Assembly: GCF_004005855.1 (NCBI RefSeq)
Contig: NZ_SACL01000003.1
Span: forward strand, 496,001 to 560,000
Direction of reading: 5' to 3'
Length of the DNA: 64,000 bases
From: Rhodovarius crocodyli
GTDB taxonomy: Bacteria; Pseudomonadota; Alphaproteobacteria; Acetobacterales; Acetobacteraceae
The notes under the pieces are model-generated. The model had not been told where the DNA came from. It was given only the letters and a program-made list of their open reading frames with translations, and ran no database searches. Numbering within the stretch: position 1 is the first letter of the stretch; each line of letters begins with the position of its first letter. The translations under genes were made by a program, and so were the position numbers. This document shows, piece by piece, positions 63,841 to 64,000 of this stretch.

Positions 63841-64000
63841 ATGGAACGTCGCAGCCTGCTGGCTGCGAGCGCGGTCGCATCCGCGCTTGCTGCCCCGGCC
63901 ATTACCCACGCCCAGACCCGCATCCGCTGGCGCATGCCGGGCAGCTTTCCAAAGAGCCTGGACACGCTCTACGGCACGCAGGAACGCATCTGCCGCCGCG
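63841..64000 (+). CDS. TRAP transporter substrate-binding protein (DctP type), N-terminal part
   Basis: Only the first 53 residues are inside the window. A signal peptide (MERRSLLAASAVASALAAPA, cut near THAQ) leads into TRIRWRMPGSFPKSLDTLYG, typical of DctP proteins for 2-oxo acids or lactate. AAGGA lies about eight bases before ATG 63841. The gene runs off the right edge. Confidence 0.82.
   Translation, partial: MERRSLLAASAVASALAAPAITHAQTRIRWRMPGSFPKSLDTLYGTQERICRR

Overview
The window is chromosomal DNA of a very GC-rich alphaproteobacterium, most likely an Acetobacteraceae member of the Roseomonas type. This is inferred, not searched. The signs are: a CtrA cell-cycle regulator with a GANTC site and a CtrA-like box upstream; an aa3 oxidase operon in the alphaproteobacterial order coxB-coxA-ctaB-small protein-ctaG-coxC-surf1; a TIGR02300 acidic zinc-ribbon protein beside aroA-cmk; and four orphan Bug/TctC binding proteins. 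I see no phage, insertion sequence, CRISPR array or rRNA. The single tRNA is tRNA-Met(CAT). Coding density is very high, many starts are GTG, and 1-4 nt stop/start overlaps are common.

Layout. 1-4.5 kb: end of a Bug protein, a small secreted protein, then a module (Bug protein, MOSC protein, 2Fe-2S reductase, XRE-cupin regulator) bracketed by two copies of one palindromic repeat in opposite orientation. 4.5-11.1 kb: valS, a D-2-hydroxyacid dehydrogenase and a large RTX protein with seven propeller-like repeats. 11.3-16.4 kb: housekeeping block acpP-fabF, aroA-cmk, TIGR02300 gene, ctrA. 16.4-25.3 kb: aminotransferase, divergent gamma-glutamyltransferase-like lipoprotein, DsbA-like thiol oxidoreductase, TTC38-like protein with a CoA-transferase, Bug protein with a zinc-type dehydrogenase, ilvE. 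25.3-31.1 kb: a five-gene peptide-type ABC transporter operon with a glyoxalase-like protein. 31.4-38.1 kb: small secreted protein, papain-like cysteine peptidase, typA, a 40-residue membrane peptide, an Old Yellow Enzyme, an EamA transporter, a PmtA-like methyltransferase and an ArsR regulator with a zinc site. 38.2-44.2 kb: cytochrome c oxidase and its assembly factors. 44.2-51.6 kb: M32 carboxypeptidase, thrC, a secreted unknown, then a tightly coupled sulfur-transfer operon (cysteine desulfurase, ferredoxin, TenA, MnmA) running into tRNA-Met. 51.7-57.8 kb: PepSY protein with a two-component system, cytochrome b561, a cysteine-cluster protein and a TonB siderophore receptor. 57.9-64 kb: membrane unknown, GntR regulator, DUF3604 protein with a Bug protein, 3-hydroxyisobutyrate-dehydrogenase-like enzyme and the start of a TRAP binding protein.

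How it works together. The cox block carries three oxidase subunits plus farnesylation (CtaB), copper delivery (CtaG) and SURF1, so it can probably assemble most of an aa3 oxidase. The sulfur block can move cysteine sulfur towards MnmA for tRNA 2-thiolation. Catabolic islands pair binding proteins with dehydrogenases, a CoA-transferase and dedicated regulators, as in soil or water heterotrophs with many small-carboxylate uptake systems.

The best leads for something new are the repeat-bracketed MOSC/reductase module, the propeller-RTX fusion, the cysteine peptidase with a hydrophobic insertion, the gamma-glutamyltransferase-like lipoprotein with altered catalytic residues, and a methyltransferase whose only reasonable start is ATT.
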